Assembly (NCBI GenBank): GCA_934215475.1
Contig: CAKPZY010000017.1
Span: 1-38,566, forward strand
Length of the DNA stretch: 38,566 nt
Source of the DNA: an uncultured Ligilactobacillus sp.
GTDB taxonomy: Bacteria; Bacillota; Bacilli; Lactobacillales; Lactobacillaceae
Direction of reading: 5' to 3'
The notes under the pieces were generated by a model that did not search any database, was not told where the DNA came from, and saw nothing but the letters and a program-made list of their open reading frames with translations. Shown here in pieces: positions 24,278 through 34,278 of this stretch (position 1 is the stretch's first letter; every line of letters begins with the position of its first letter). The position numbers and the translations under genes are program-made.

Positions 24278-24742
24278 CTAGTAATTCTTGAGTGTCCGCC
24301 GGATCTCCCGCTCTTGATCACGCCGCTTGATAGATTCACGTTTATCGTAATCGCGCTTGCCTTGAGCGATCCCAAGCAACACCTTAGCAAACCCATGCTT
24401 GATATAGACCTTTAATGGAACTAAAGTCACACCTTTTTTTGAGCTTTCCTGCTCTAACCGGTTAATTTGTTTTTTATGCAAAAGTAGTTTTCGATTACGT
24501 AAAGGATCGTGGTTAAATTGATTTCCCTGATCATATGGTGAAATATGAACATTCATTAACCATGCTTCACCATTTCTAACTTGGGCGAAACCATCTTTCA
24601 GGTTGATCCGAGAGGCGCGCACGGATTTGATTTCAGTACCTGTCAAAACTAACCCAGCTTCGACCGTGTCTAAAATAAAGTAATCATGACTGGCTTTACG
24701 ATTCTGAGCCAATGGACGTGAATGCTGTTTTTGCTTTGTCAT
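24278..24742 (-). CDS. smpB: SsrA-binding protein SmpB
   Basis: 154-aa partner of tmRNA in rescuing stalled ribosomes. The core begins with [12 protein letters not shown], has [11 protein letters not shown] and the [13 protein letters not shown] loop, and ends in a basic tail ([15 protein letters not shown]) that occupies the mRNA channel. Lies 26 bp after rnr with CGGAGGAT as ribosome site. The tmRNA gene is not in the window. Confidence 0.97.
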   Translation of the reverse strand: MTKQKQHSRPLAQNRKASHDYFILDTVEAGLVLTGTEIKSVRASRINLKDGFAQVRNGEAWLMNVHISPYDQGNQFNHDPLRNRKLLLHKKQINRLEQESSKKGVTLVPLKVYIKHGFAKVLLGIAQGKRDYDKRESIKRRDQEREIRRTLKNY

Positions 24743-24768
24743 TCAAATCATCCTCCGTAATTTACGAC

Positions 24769-27153
24769 CTACTTGCTCCTATGTCGTTGCTTGTTGGCCC
24801 TAAAATTTTTATGCGATCCGTTTTGACGATAACTTCGGTGTGAATTTACTTTTTTACCGCCATGATATCCGCCTTTTTGTTTATGAAAGTTATTATGCCC
24901 TTGATCTGATCGATGATCATTATGCCTACCAGAACGGTGATCTGGCAATTTGACATCCTTGAGAAGGTCTGTCTTTGGCGCATGTCCTGGATCAGCCAAA
25001 GTAAAGTCAATTTCTTTTTGTTCAACGTTGACATTGATCAATTTTACACGGACAGGCTGGCCTATCCGATAAGTTTGCTTTGTTCTCCGGCCTACTAACG
25101 CCATTTGTTTTTCCAAATATTCGTAGTAGTCATCTTCAATCTGACTGATATGGATCAAACCTTCAACGGTATTGGGCAAAGCTATAAACATGCCGAATTT
25201 TGTAACAGAACTGACCACAGCATCGAACTCTTCGCCAATTCGATCCGCCATAAATTCAGCCTTTTTCATTGCATCTGTATCACGTTCTGCGTCAACTCCA
25301 CGCCGCTCTGTTTCGGAACTGTGCGTGGTGACTTCATCTAACTTACCTGCATATTTAGCTTGTGCTTCTTTGGAAATCCCATTTTCCAGATAATATCTGA
25401 TCAAACGATGGACCATTAAGTCCGGATAACGACGGATCGGTGAAGTGAAATGAGTATAGTCATCAGCAGCTATTCCAAAATGACCTAAAGGCTTGGGAGA
25501 ATATTTAGCCTGCTGCATAGAACGAAGTAACATTGTGGAAACCATTGGTTCCTCAGGCTTTCCTGCTACTTTTTTCAAAATATTTTGCAACATTTTAGGT
25601 TTAATATCCGTCTTTTTGCCAGTAACCTGGACTCCTAATCCAGCTAACATTTCAAAAAATGTAGTTATTTTTTCTGGCTTGGGAGTCTCATGGATCCGGT
25701 AAACAAAGGGAACATTCAAGTGATGATAGTGAGCAGCTACCGTTTCATTAGCTGCCAACATAAATGATTCGACCATTTTTTCACTAGTTCCGCGTTCTCT
25801 TAACTGAATATCGGTTGGATGACCTTTTTCATCAACAATGATCTTGGCTTCTGTATCTTCAAATTCAATTGCTCCGCGACGCTTGCGCATCTTTAACAAT
25901 ATCTTGTGGAGCTCAGCCATATCTTGAAACATAGGAACAAGATCGGCATATCGCTGCATCGTTTTCTCGTCGTGTGATTCTATGATCTTATTGATAGCAA
26001 TATAAGTCATGCGCTCAGTAGATTTAATGACGCTTGGAAAAATTCGATGTTTAACAACTTCACCAGCTGGATCTATTTCCATCTCACAAGACATTGCGCA
26101 CCGTTCTACCTGCGGATTAAGTGAACAGATACCATTGGATAATTTAGGCGGAAGCATAGGGATCACGCGATCAGTCAGATAAACAGACGTCCCACGTTCA
26201 AAGGCCTCATCATCTAATGGAGTCCCAGGTTGAACATAGTGCGAAACATCCGCGATATGAACTCCTAAATGATAGTTGCCATTGTCCATTTTCCACACAT
26301 TGACTGCGTCATCCAAATCTTTAGATTCAATACTATCGATCGTCACTAAAGGTTGATCAGTGAGATCTTCCCTGCCTTCTTTTTCTTGTGCAGTCACATG
26401 ATCAGGAATATTCTCAGCCTGTTCCATTACATCTTCAGGAAACTCATGCGGGATATCATGTTCATAAACGATCTCTAAGATATCCATCCCCGGGTCATTG
26501 ACATTACCCAGTATTTTGGTAGCCACACCCTTTAACAAACCTGGCAATGCTGCACTTGGATAAGCTGTAATGTCAGCTAAAACAACCTCACCAGGGACAG
26601 GATGAAGCCCTTTATCTTCAAGCAAAAATCTAAAGTTCGACAATTTTTTGTCTTTTAGGTGGACCGTGCCCAAGATCCCTGCTGGAAGATTTTCATCTTC
26701 ATCATTTTGAAATTCACCAACTACTTGCGTCAGCGAACGTTCTTCAATGGCAACGATCTTTCCTTCCGGACGTTTGTTAATGGTTGGATCACCATCAGCA
26801 ATTTTTTCGATTTTAACCTGATCCCCGTTCAGAGCTGACAAGGTCGCCGTCGGATTGATAAAGAAGTCCGGTTCTTCTGGGTCGACTGTTACAAAGCCGT
26901 AACCGCGATCGTTAGCATGGAAAACACCAGACAACTCGCCATTTTCATCAGCACTGGCTAATGAAAATTTGCCGTTATCATCCAACGTGATCTTTTTATC
27001 GTGTTCCATCTGTGTCAATGCTTGAACGACAAATTTAAACTGTCCAGCCCCATTCATATCAAGTTCTTGGACCAGTTCTTCTACAGTAAATTTGCGGGTA
27101 GGCTTAGCCATAAAATATTCCATTAATTTTTCAATAATTTTTTCTTTATTCAT
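24769..27153 (-). CDS. rnr: Ribonuclease R
   Basis: 794-aa 3'-5' exoribonuclease able to degrade structured RNA and tmRNA-tagged messages. Order: N-terminal winged helix (about 1-65), cold-shock OB domains (GVFHANDRGYGFVTVD), RNB catalytic domain starting at TIDSIESKDLDDAV with the Asp cluster that binds magnesium, an S1 domain (GEEFDAVVSSVTKFGMF) and a basic, Gly/His/Arg-rich tail of about 70 residues. GAGGA precedes the ATG. The secG-rnr-smpB order is conserved in Firmicutes. Confidence 0.97.
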   Translation of the reverse strand: MNKEKIIEKLMEYFMAKPTRKFTVEELVQELDMNGAGQFKFVVQALTQMEHDKKITLDDNGKFSLASADENGELSGVFHANDRGYGFVTVDPEEPDFFINPTATLSALNGDQVKIEKIADGDPTINKRPEGKIVAIEERSLTQVVGEFQNDEDENLPAGILGTVHLKDKKLSNFRFLLEDKGLHPVPGEVVLADITAYPSAALPGLLKGVATKILGNVNDPGMDILEIVYEHDIPHEFPEDVMEQAENIPDHVTAQEKEGREDLTDQPLVTIDSIESKDLDDAVNVWKMDNGNYHLGVHIADVSHYVQPGTPLDDEAFERGTSVYLTDRVIPMLPPKLSNGICSLNPQVERCAMSCEMEIDPAGEVVKHRIFPSVIKSTERMTYIAINKIIESHDEKTMQRYADLVPMFQDMAELHKILLKMRKRRGAIEFEDTEAKIIVDEKGHPTDIQLRERGTSEKMVESFMLAANETVAAHYHHLNVPFVYRIHETPKPEKITTFFEMLAGLGVQVTGKKTDIKPKMLQNILKKVAGKPEEPMVSTMLLRSMQQAKYSPKPLGHFGIAADDYTHFTSPIRRYPDLMVHRLIRYYLENGISKEAQAKYAGKLDEVTTHSSETERRGVDAERDTDAMKKAEFMADRIGEEFDAVVSSVTKFGMFIALPNTVEGLIHISQIEDDYYEYLEKQMALVGRRTKQTYRIGQPVRVKLINVNVEQKEIDFTLADPGHAPKTDLLKDVKLPDHRSGRHNDHRSDQGHNNFHKQKGGYHGGKKVNSHRSYRQNGSHKNFRANKQRHRSK

Positions 27154-27192
27154 CTAATTCCTCGTATCATACCTATTTTGACTGTTAACAAC

Positions 27193-27227
27193 AAAAAACC
27201 CTCCTGTTTTAACTGTGCAGGAGGTTT
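27193..27227 (-). terminator. Hairpin terminator between secG and rnr
   Basis: On the minus strand ACCTCCTG pairs with CAGGAGGG, followed by TTTTTTG. It would reduce read-through from secG into rnr; rnr may have a promoter in the ~40 bp left. Confidence 0.8.
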
Positions 27228-27237
27228 CACTTCAAAG

Positions 27238-27474
27238 TTAATGTGAAGAAATATATACCAAAGCTAACGCTAAAACGAAAAACAAAACGCCAAGAATAGC
27301 GGTAACTTTCTGCATAAATGCTTCAAAACCACGAGCCTTTTGTCTACTAAATAGGTCTGTTGCTCCGCCGGACAATGCAGATGCAGCATTATCATTTTTA
27401 GCTGGCTGCATCAAAACTGAAATGATTATCAAGACTGAATCGACCAGCAAAAGAGTTAATAATGTATTGTACAA
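27238..27474 (-). CDS. secG: Preprotein translocase subunit SecG
   Basis: 78-aa membrane protein with two helices (about 3-22 and 55-75) around a cytosolic loop containing the conserved NDNAASALSGGATDLF segment. It assists SecYE during protein export. TTG start at 27474 with GGAGGA 7 nt upstream. Confidence 0.95.
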   Translation of the reverse strand: MYNTLLTLLLVDSVLIIISVLMQPAKNDNAASALSGGATDLFSRQKARGFEAFMQKVTAILGVLFFVLALALVYISSH

Positions 27475-27596
27475 ACAAGCTTCCTCCTTACCTACCTAGT
27501 TAATTTATATCTACTATAACTTAGCACAAAAGAGCTAATAACACAACCAGACCACTGTTTATTTCTCTTATTGCCAACAATTGTTTGTATTGAATC

Positions 27597-27656
27597 TAAA
27601 AAGAAAGCTTTCAAAACTTCCTTACCAGATAAACAAGTTATCCAGAAAAAAGCTTT
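27597..27656 (-). terminator. Terminator at the end of the glycolytic operon
   Basis: On the minus strand two nested stems are possible: outer AAAGCTTT/AAAGCTTT (27649-27656 with 27604-27611) and inner CTGGATAA/TTATCTGG with two wobbles. CTTTTTAG follows. It ends the cggR-gap-pgk-tpiA message before secG. Confidence 0.5.
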
Positions 27657-27691
27657 AAAAGCTACTTCTTTTGTGTGCTACTTATTGAAAT

Positions 27692-28510
<819 letters not shown>

Positions 28511-28523
28511 TTATTTCACTAAA

Positions 28524-29717
28524 TTACTTATCTGAAACAGCTGCGATCCCTGGTAACTCCTTACCTTCAAGGTATTGAAGGGATGCGCCGCCGCCTGTTG
28601 AAATATGAGTCAGCTTATCAGCCACACCCAATTCCTTAACAGCAGCCGTTGAATCACCGCCGCCAACGATGGTTGAAGCATCCGTCAAAGTGCCTAAGAA
28701 TTTACCAATTTCAAGTGTACCCTTGGCAAAGTTACTTAATTCAAAGACACCCATCGGTCCGTTCCAGACAACAGTTTTGGCATCTTTCAAAGTATCCTTA
28801 AAGAGTTCAACTGATTTAGGCCCAATATCTAAGGCCATCTGATCATCAGGAATATCGCCTTCGATAACTTGGCTAGGAGCATCATTCTTGAATTCAGGTG
28901 CAACCACGTTATCAACTGGTAATACAAGTTTGTCTCCAGCTTTATCAATGATTTGTTTAGCCAAATCGATCTTATCTTTTTCAACCAAAGACTTGCCGAT
29001 CTTAATACCCTTAGCAGCGTAGAAGGTATATGTCATGCCACCGCCGATAATAACCTTGTCAGCCTTGGATAACAGATGATCGATCACACCAATCTTGTCA
29101 GAAACTTTAGCACCGCCCAAAATTGCAACAAACGGACGCTTTGGATTATCCACAGCATTACCCAAGAACTTGATTTCTTTTTCCAATAAGAAGCCAGCAG
29201 CAGCCTGACCGATATTGCTTGCGATACCTACGTTAGAAGCATGTGAACGATGGGCTGTACCAAAGGCATCATTGACATAAACGTCGCCAAGTGAAGCCCA
29301 GTATTTGCCTAACTCTGGATCATTGCCAGATTCTTTTTTACCATCCAAATCTTCAAAACGTGTATTTTCAACCAGTAAAACATCGCCGTCAGATAACTTG
29401 TCGATAGCTTCTTCCAATTGAGGTCCATGAGTGACCGGAACAAAAGTAACAGGCTTATCCAACAATTCTGCCAAATGTTGTGCCACTGGGCGTAATGTTA
29501 AAGCCTTTTTATCTTCTTCCTTCTTTACCCGGCCAAGATGTGAGAACAGGATAGCTTTACCGCCCTTTTCAGTCACATACTTGATCGTTGGCAATGCAGC
29601 AACCATTCTGTTATCGTCGCCAATTTTTCCATCTTTCAACGGAACATTAAAGTCAACACGGATCAAGACTTTTTTCCCTTTGAGATCTTTAAGATCTGAA
29701 ACTGTTAATTTAGCCAT
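28524..29717 (-). CDS. pgk: Phosphoglycerate kinase
   Basis: 397-aa glycolytic kinase making ATP from 1,3-bisphosphoglycerate. RVDFNVPL, the substrate loop [17 protein letters not shown] and the nucleotide loop GGGDSTAAV are intact. ATG at 29717 follows GGAGGG; the longer frame is not conserved-looking. Lies 180 bp after gap, separated by a terminator-like hairpin and a possible internal promoter. Confidence 0.97.
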   Translation of the reverse strand: MAKLTVSDLKDLKGKKVLIRVDFNVPLKDGKIGDDNRMVAALPTIKYVTEKGGKAILFSHLGRVKKEEDKKALTLRPVAQHLAELLDKPVTFVPVTHGPQLEEAIDKLSDGDVLLVENTRFEDLDGKKESGNDPELGKYWASLGDVYVNDAFGTAHRSHASNVGIASNIGQAAAGFLLEKEIKFLGNAVDNPKRPFVAILGGAKVSDKIGVIDHLLSKADKVIIGGGMTYTFYAAKGIKIGKSLVEKDKIDLAKQIIDKAGDKLVLPVDNVVAPEFKNDAPSQVIEGDIPDDQMALDIGPKSVELFKDTLKDAKTVVWNGPMGVFELSNFAKGTLEIGKFLGTLTDASTIVGGGDSTAAVKELGVADKLTHISTGGGASLQYLEGKELPGIAAVSDK

Positions 29718-29733
29718 TGAAAACCCTCCATTG

Positions 29734-29761
29734 ATTTTAGCCAAGTTCAAAAGCTCAACAA
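29734..29761 (-). promoter_or_regulatory. Possible internal pgk promoter
   Basis: On the minus strand TTGTTG (29756-29761), 16 bp and TAAAAT (29734-29739), just before the pgk ribosome site. It would allow pgk-tpiA expression independent of CggR. Confidence 0.35.
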
Positions 29762-29817
29762 ATTCCAACGGACTATCTCTGACTTGTTGATCTTTTAAAC
29801 CTGTTGATTTACTTCAA

Positions 29818-29850
29818 AGAAAAAGCGGGGAGAGTTTTGCCTCCCCCCGC
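29818..29850 (-). terminator. GC-rich terminator after gap
   Basis: On the minus strand GCGGGGGGAG pairs with CTCTCCCCGC (29841-29850 with 29825-29834), followed by TTTTTC. A strong intrinsic hairpin inside the glycolytic operon that should make gap message more abundant than pgk. Confidence 0.75.
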
Positions 29851-29897
29851 CTTAATTGCCGCCATACAGGCGTAATATTCAACTTAAAAGTTAAATA

Positions 29898-30911
29898 TTA
29901 AAGTAGGCTAGCAAACTTTTCAAGTGTCCGGATCATCTGAGCTGTAAAGCCAGATTCATTGTCATACCAAGCAACTGTCTTAACAACTTGCTTTTCACCA
30001 CTACCAACGACTTGTGTTTGTGTTGGATCAAAGATCGAGCCGTAAGTTGTACCGATAACGTCGGAAGAAACAATTCCGTCAGCGTTGTAACCAAATGACG
30101 GGTTATTGTCGGTAACTTTTTTAAGAGCTTCGTTAACTTCATCAGTAGTTACTTCTTTGCTCAATGTTGTAACTAATTCTGTCAAAGAACCTGTGATAAC
30201 AGGTACACGTTGTGCATGGCCATCCAATTTGCCCTTCAACTCTGGAACAACTAAACCAATAGCTTTAGCAGCACCGGTTGAATGAGGAATTGTGTTTTGA
30301 GCAGCGGCACGTGCATTACGAACATTGCCTTTTCTGTCAGGGCCATCTTGTACCATCTGTGTAGCAGTATAAGCATGGACAGTTGTCATTGTACCAGCCT
30401 TGATTTCAAAAGCATCGTTCACTGCCTTAGCTAAAGGAGCCAAGCAGTTTGTAGTACATGAAGCAGCTGAAACTAACTTGTCATCAGCAGAAATTTCATC
30501 ATCGTTAACACCATAAACGATTGTCTTCATGTCACCAGCTGGTGCTGAAACAAGAACACGTTTTGCACCTGCATCCAAATGAGCAGTTGCTTTGTCTATA
30601 GAAGTATAGAAACCTGTTGATTCGAGAACTAATTCTACGCCATCATTCTTAACCCAAGGAATATTGTGAGCGTCAGGTTCTGCGTATACAGGGATCTTCT
30701 TGCCATTAATTACAAGTGCATCATCTGTTGCGGAAACCTCGCCATTAAAGCGACCATGAGCTGTATCGTACTTCAACAAATGAGCGAGCATTGCTGGTGA
30801 AGTCAAGTCATTGATTGCAACAACTTCCAAATCCTTTGATGTTTCTGCAATACGACGGAGTGCCAAACGGCCGATACGGCCAAAGCCATTAATACCTACT
30901 TTAGTAGTCAT
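29898..30911 (-). CDS. gap: Glyceraldehyde-3-phosphate dehydrogenase
   Basis: 337-aa NAD-dependent glycolytic enzyme. The Rossmann loop is INGFGRIGR, Asp35 (AINDL) indicates NAD, catalytic Cys152 is in SAASCTTNC, and HAYTATQ and the C-terminal AWYDNESGF are present. AAAGGAGG lies before the ATG. Second gene of the operon after cggR. Confidence 0.98.
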   Translation of the reverse strand: MTTKVGINGFGRIGRLALRRIAETSKDLEVVAINDLTSPAMLAHLLKYDTAHGRFNGEVSATDDALVINGKKIPVYAEPDAHNIPWVKNDGVELVLESTGFYTSIDKATAHLDAGAKRVLVSAPAGDMKTIVYGVNDDEISADDKLVSAASCTTNCLAPLAKAVNDAFEIKAGTMTTVHAYTATQMVQDGPDRKGNVRNARAAAQNTIPHSTGAAKAIGLVVPELKGKLDGHAQRVPVITGSLTELVTTLSKEVTTDEVNEALKKVTDNNPSFGYNADGIVSSDVIGTTYGSIFDPTQTQVVGSGEKQVVKTVAWYDNESGFTAQMIRTLEKFASLL

Positions 30912-30972
30912 ACTAAAATTTTCCTCCTTTAGGAAATAAAAAATTTATTTTAAAAAGTAATGCGACTAAACA

Positions 30973-32001
30973 CTACCCTTTTAAAATCAAGTTAGCAGCG
31001 CCCTCGTCAGTCACTAAATACGTCTGATGTGGGGCGAATTTCATGTATGCCGCAATTGCTTGGGCCTTCGAAGCACCACCTGCTACAGCGATCACACATT
31101 TCATCGTAGCGAGATCTTCCAATTGTAACCCGATCCGAGAAAGCTTCTGGACTATTTCACCCTTTTGGTTGAAAAAATATCCGAATGCCTCACCGACTGC
31201 ATCGTTTTTCCGCAGCGAATCGATTGCTTTTTGCGGCATCGAACGCCGCTTAGCCATCGTGATTGCTTGACCAATGCTATGGATCACCGCATTACTTTGC
31301 TTGATCAACGAAACTACTTCTTGAACAGCTGGTTCTCGTAACAACGGCTGGTATGTTTTCTCGCTAACATGTTCAGGCACATACAACGCTCGATGCTGAC
31401 CATTTGTCTGATCAGCCATTTGAGCACAAATATTATTAGCCTGAATATCTATCCGCTCGCCGATCCCCCCACGTGCAGGCACAAAAACCAATTCGCGTCC
31501 ACGTGACAAAGACGGATCTAGAGAACGGGCAACAGTCGCCATTGTTGTTCCACCCATAACTGCAATGATATTCTTTTGCGAAGGCAGCAATGCCTGCAAA
31601 AGCTCATTAACAGTCCGGCCCATCGAGCCGACGACAGCTCCATCTTGATCACTATCACCCGGAACAACTAAACAACCTTGAACTTGAAACAAAGCATTAA
31701 GCTTTCGTTCAGTTTCTTGCAAGTTCAACAAACGATCCAAATAAGTACCAAGTCCCCGCACTACCACTACTCCATTTTCTGTCAAAGCCATACCAGACTT
31801 ATTAGACTGGATCAGACCTTGCTGTTTTAGAAAATCCGTTTCAGTGCGCAAGACCCGCTCACTTAAAACTAGCCGTGCCGCCAGAGTTCGACGCCCGACC
31901 GGTTGGTCAGCCTTAATACTCTTTAGGATCAGAAACCGACGATTTAAGACATTGATCATATCGGGAACGACAGTCTCAATCCACTCAAGTTCACGGTGCA
32001 T
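30973..32001 (-). CDS. cggR: Central glycolytic genes regulator CggR (SorC family)
   Basis: 342-aa transcriptional repressor of the glycolytic operon that releases DNA when it binds fructose-1,6-bisphosphate. An N-terminal winged helix (about 25-85, VGRRTLAARLVLSERVLR) precedes the sugar-binding domain with MGGTTMATVA and the C-terminal CVIAVAGGASKAQAI. GGGAGAG lies 7 nt before the ATG. It heads the operon it controls. Confidence 0.96.
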   Translation of the reverse strand: MHRELEWIETVVPDMINVLNRRFLILKSIKADQPVGRRTLAARLVLSERVLRTETDFLKQQGLIQSNKSGMALTENGVVVVRGLGTYLDRLLNLQETERKLNALFQVQGCLVVPGDSDQDGAVVGSMGRTVNELLQALLPSQKNIIAVMGGTTMATVARSLDPSLSRGRELVFVPARGGIGERIDIQANNICAQMADQTNGQHRALYVPEHVSEKTYQPLLREPAVQEVVSLIKQSNAVIHSIGQAITMAKRRSMPQKAIDSLRKNDAVGEAFGYFFNQKGEIVQKLSRIGLQLEDLATMKCVIAVAGGASKAQAIAAYMKFAPHQTYLVTDEGAANLILKG

Positions 32002-32017
32002 TTGTCGTCTCTCCCTT

Positions 32018-32033
32018 GGGACTGATAATGTCC
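32018..32033 (-). promoter_or_regulatory. CggR operator half-site
   Basis: On the plus strand GGGAC-N6-TGTCC (32018-32033, with ATAATGTCC) closely resembles the CggR operator unit of Bacillus subtilis. It lies in the cggR leader, between promoter and ribosome site, as expected for autorepression. Only one clear unit is visible, whereas the Bacillus operator has two direct repeats. Confidence 0.55.
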
Positions 32034-32103
32034 AACAATATACTGAAATAAGAACCCAAAAAAATCTGAAAACATTTGAATTGCGATCCTTATTTACAAG
32101 TGA

Positions 32104-32132
32104 ATTATAACAACATTCCTGTGACTTTGCAA
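32104..32132 (-). promoter_or_regulatory. Promoter of the glycolytic operon
   Basis: On the minus strand TTGCAA (32127-32132), 17 bp and a perfect TATAAT (32104-32109), about 100 bp before cggR. Confidence 0.8.
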
Positions 32133-32221
32133 GTTATCTCGCCAATTTATTTCAGGGTATCAGAAGAACTTTTCACAGATTTTTCGCAATAAACACAGCG
32201 AATCGGCTGATTTCCCCAAAT

Positions 32222-32253
32222 TTTTGTGAAAATCCGAATTATTTTGTGAAAAT
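32222..32253. repeat. Two exact 12-bp direct repeats upstream of cggR
   Basis: TTTTGTGAAAAT occurs at 32222-32233 and 32242-32253, exactly 20 bp apart (about two helical turns). An inverted related half (CTTTTCACAGAT) lies near 32168-32179. The TTGTGAA core matches half of the Rex consensus, but no full Rex palindrome exists. Possible activator or redox-regulator site. Confidence 0.45.
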
Positions 32254-32289
32254 TCAGAAGTAAGTTTGAAATTCTTAAACAATACTATT

Positions 32290-33621
32290 TCATAAATAAT
32301 TTTTTCGTTGAGAAGAACTAGGAATGTTCAGCTGTTGTCGGTATTTGGCCACAGTCCTGCGGGACAATTTAAGTCCCTCCTGAGACAACATCTGACTAAT
32401 TTTCTGGTCAGAAAATGGTTTCTGTTTATCTTCCGCTATTATTTCAGCTTTGATCCGAGCTTTAACATCAGCTGCAGTTAAAACTTCCCCAGAGTTGCTA
32501 TAGTTGACGGCTTGAGAAAAGAATGACTTTAATTCATAAATACCGTTGTCAGTTTGCAAATATTTTCCGTTAACTGCTCGGCTGATCGTAGATTCATGCA
32601 AATGTAAATCATTGGCCACATTTCGCAACAAGAGAGGGACTAAAGGCTGAGATGAGTCCAAAAAAAATTTCTTTTGGTATTCTAAAATCTTATTGCCCAC
32701 TCTCAACAAAGTGGCACCCCGCTGCTTAATGTCTTTAATAATAGTTGCAAATTCTTTTTGCTTTTGCTTGGCATATTTTTTGACTTGAACGTCGGAACTA
32801 TTTATCATTTCCTGAAAATATTTATCTTTAAAAACAACTTTAGGACGGGTCTGTTTCGTCACACTTAATTCCAACTGGTTAGCCGCATTTCTTTTCAAAA
32901 TAAGATCCGGGCGAACATAACCGATATCTTCTTGGCTGTATTCCGCTCCTGGTGCAGGTGACAAGGTACGCACATAGTTCAGGATTTCTTGAATATCTGA
33001 TAAAGGTACGGCATACTTTTTGGCAAGAATTTCCCAATTATGATCTACAAAGTTTCCAAAATCATTTTGGAGTATCTTTTCCGTATAAACGGGTGCTCCC
33101 ATGTCATTTTGAACCTGCAATATCAAGCATTCCTGTAAGTCACGCGTACCTACTCCAGGAGGATCAAGACTTTGAACAAGAGTAACTGCATCAAACAGAG
33201 TGGTCTTATCGATCAAATCGTTGGAAGCAAGGAGTTCATCCAGATCAATATCCAAATAGCCATTAGAGTCCATATGATCGATCAAAAAAATCACCCAACC
33301 TCGCAGCGGTGTTTTACGCATCGTCAAGTGGATCTGGTCCAACAGGTAATCAAACAGAGAGCGTTTCTTACGCGACGCTGTAAATTGTGTCCAATCTGCC
33401 TCACTGCTGACAGCTTTTGCAGTACTGACAAAATTAGATGTCACGCCAGGCCCCCGTGGGTCTAATACAAGAAAAGGATTTTCCAATTCTTCCTGTTTTA
33501 AAAAGCTTTGTAATTCATCAGCACTAAATTTCAGCATTCTAATGGACTGCTGCATCCGTTGTGTCATGGCTAATTTTTGAATCTGGTTTTGTTGTTGACC
33601 CAGACCTTGCCGCATGGCCAT
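32290..33621 (-). CDS. rpoN: RNA polymerase sigma-54 factor RpoN
   Basis: 443-aa alternative sigma factor recognising -24/-12 promoters, needing an AAA+ activator. An N-terminal Gln-rich region I (RQGLGQQQNQ, MTQRMQQSIRML) precedes the core-binding region and a helix-turn-helix. The RpoN box RRTVAKYR is at 421-428. I choose ATG at 33621 because the codons for Leu-Glu-Gly-Glu just before it form AGAAGGGG, a good ribosome site. In lactobacilli sigma-54 mainly drives mannose-type PTS operons; no such activator or target is in this window. Confidence 0.95.
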   Translation of the reverse strand: MAMRQGLGQQQNQIQKLAMTQRMQQSIRMLKFSADELQSFLKQEELENPFLVLDPRGPGVTSNFVSTAKAVSSEADWTQFTASRKKRSLFDYLLDQIHLTMRKTPLRGWVIFLIDHMDSNGYLDIDLDELLASNDLIDKTTLFDAVTLVQSLDPPGVGTRDLQECLILQVQNDMGAPVYTEKILQNDFGNFVDHNWEILAKKYAVPLSDIQEILNYVRTLSPAPGAEYSQEDIGYVRPDLILKRNAANQLELSVTKQTRPKVVFKDKYFQEMINSSDVQVKKYAKQKQKEFATIIKDIKQRGATLLRVGNKILEYQKKFFLDSSQPLVPLLLRNVANDLHLHESTISRAVNGKYLQTDNGIYELKSFFSQAVNYSNSGEVLTAADVKARIKAEIIAEDKQKPFSDQKISQMLSQEGLKLSRRTVAKYRQQLNIPSSSQRKNYL

Positions 33622-33803
33622 AGTAATTTCCCCTTCTAAATCACCAGTTGTCACAGTTTTTAAAACATTAGACTTGGTCACGTCCTTGAAACTGTTTCAG
33701 ACTTAAATGAAAAGTTTTGGATCGCAAACGAATTTAAGCCTGTTAATATCTGTTAAAATTTATCTTGTAATTTAATATCATCTAAGTTACCATAATATAG
33801 TAC

Positions 33804-33875
33804 GCGCCGATAGTGTAATGGATCGCACGCAAGATTCCGGTTCTTGAAATCAGGGTTCGACTCCCTGTTGGCGCA
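33804..33875 (+). tRNA. tRNA-Arg(CCG)
   Basis: 72-nt cloverleaf. Acceptor GCGCCGA pairs with TTGGCGC (one G-T), discriminator A. The anticodon stem CAAGA/TCTTG encloses TTCCGGT with anticodon CCG, reading CGG. T arm CAGGG-TTCGACT-CCCTG. No CCA encoded. Confidence 0.95.
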
Positions 33876-33908
33876 TAGATAATATACATAATATACTTTA
33901 ACGATTAG

Positions 33909-33932
33909 AAGCCCTGTTCTCATGGGCTTTTT
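33909..33932 (+). terminator. Terminator of tRNA-Arg
   Basis: AAGCCC (33909-33914) pairs with GGGCTT (33924-33929) around a 9-nt loop, followed by TTT on the plus strand. Confidence 0.75.
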
Positions 33933-34186
33933 CCTTTATATTTTTGAAAAAGATGCTGTATCATTCGCAGAGATACCCTGAGAAGGCAACTATGAAAACT
34001 TGTCTTATTTCCGTTCATTTCTCAACAACTTTATTATACAGACAATATTTTCATTACTCAACCAGCCTATATTGCTTATTTTTTCTTTTTTGTCACTTTG
34101 GAGGTTGAATGATCCATGATGAAAAGGCTGTCAATGGTGTCCATAAAATGTTAGCGCGTTATAAACATATATTTTCAAGCTGACAG
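33933..34186. other. Intergenic region before clpP, with two tiny frames
   Basis: About 250 bp, AT-rich. Two small plus-strand frames follow each other: 33992-34108 (38 codons, AGAAGG upstream) and 34109-34183 (24 codons, GGAGG upstream), the stop of the first touching the start of the second. Their composition (many Phe, Tyr, Leu, Ser) looks random and no clear promoter precedes them, so I do not call them genes. Confidence 0.3.
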
Positions 34187-34203
34187 TTTGACCTTTTTTG
34201 ACC
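34187..34203 (-). promoter_or_regulatory. CtsR operator at clpP
   Basis: On the minus strand GGTCAAA-AAA-GGTCAAA, a perfect CtsR heptad direct repeat. It overlaps the clpP -35 and spacer, so CtsR would repress clpP until heat or protein stress inactivates it. Confidence 0.9.
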
Positions 34204-34216
34204 AAGAGGGTAAACT
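34188..34216 (+). promoter_or_regulatory. clpP promoter
   Basis: TTGACC (34188-34193), 17-bp spacer and TAAACT (34211-34216), covered by the CtsR repeat. Confidence 0.7.
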
Positions 34217-34278
34217 ATAAATCAAAGCCGTGAGATGACTTCCACGGCAACAATTTAAAGAGCAGGAGGTTTTTTTCT

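Noticed and set aside
29874..29899. AT-rich near-palindrome at the gap stop codon
   Set aside because: Composed almost only of A and T with a mismatch; likely chance next to the much stronger GC-rich terminator.
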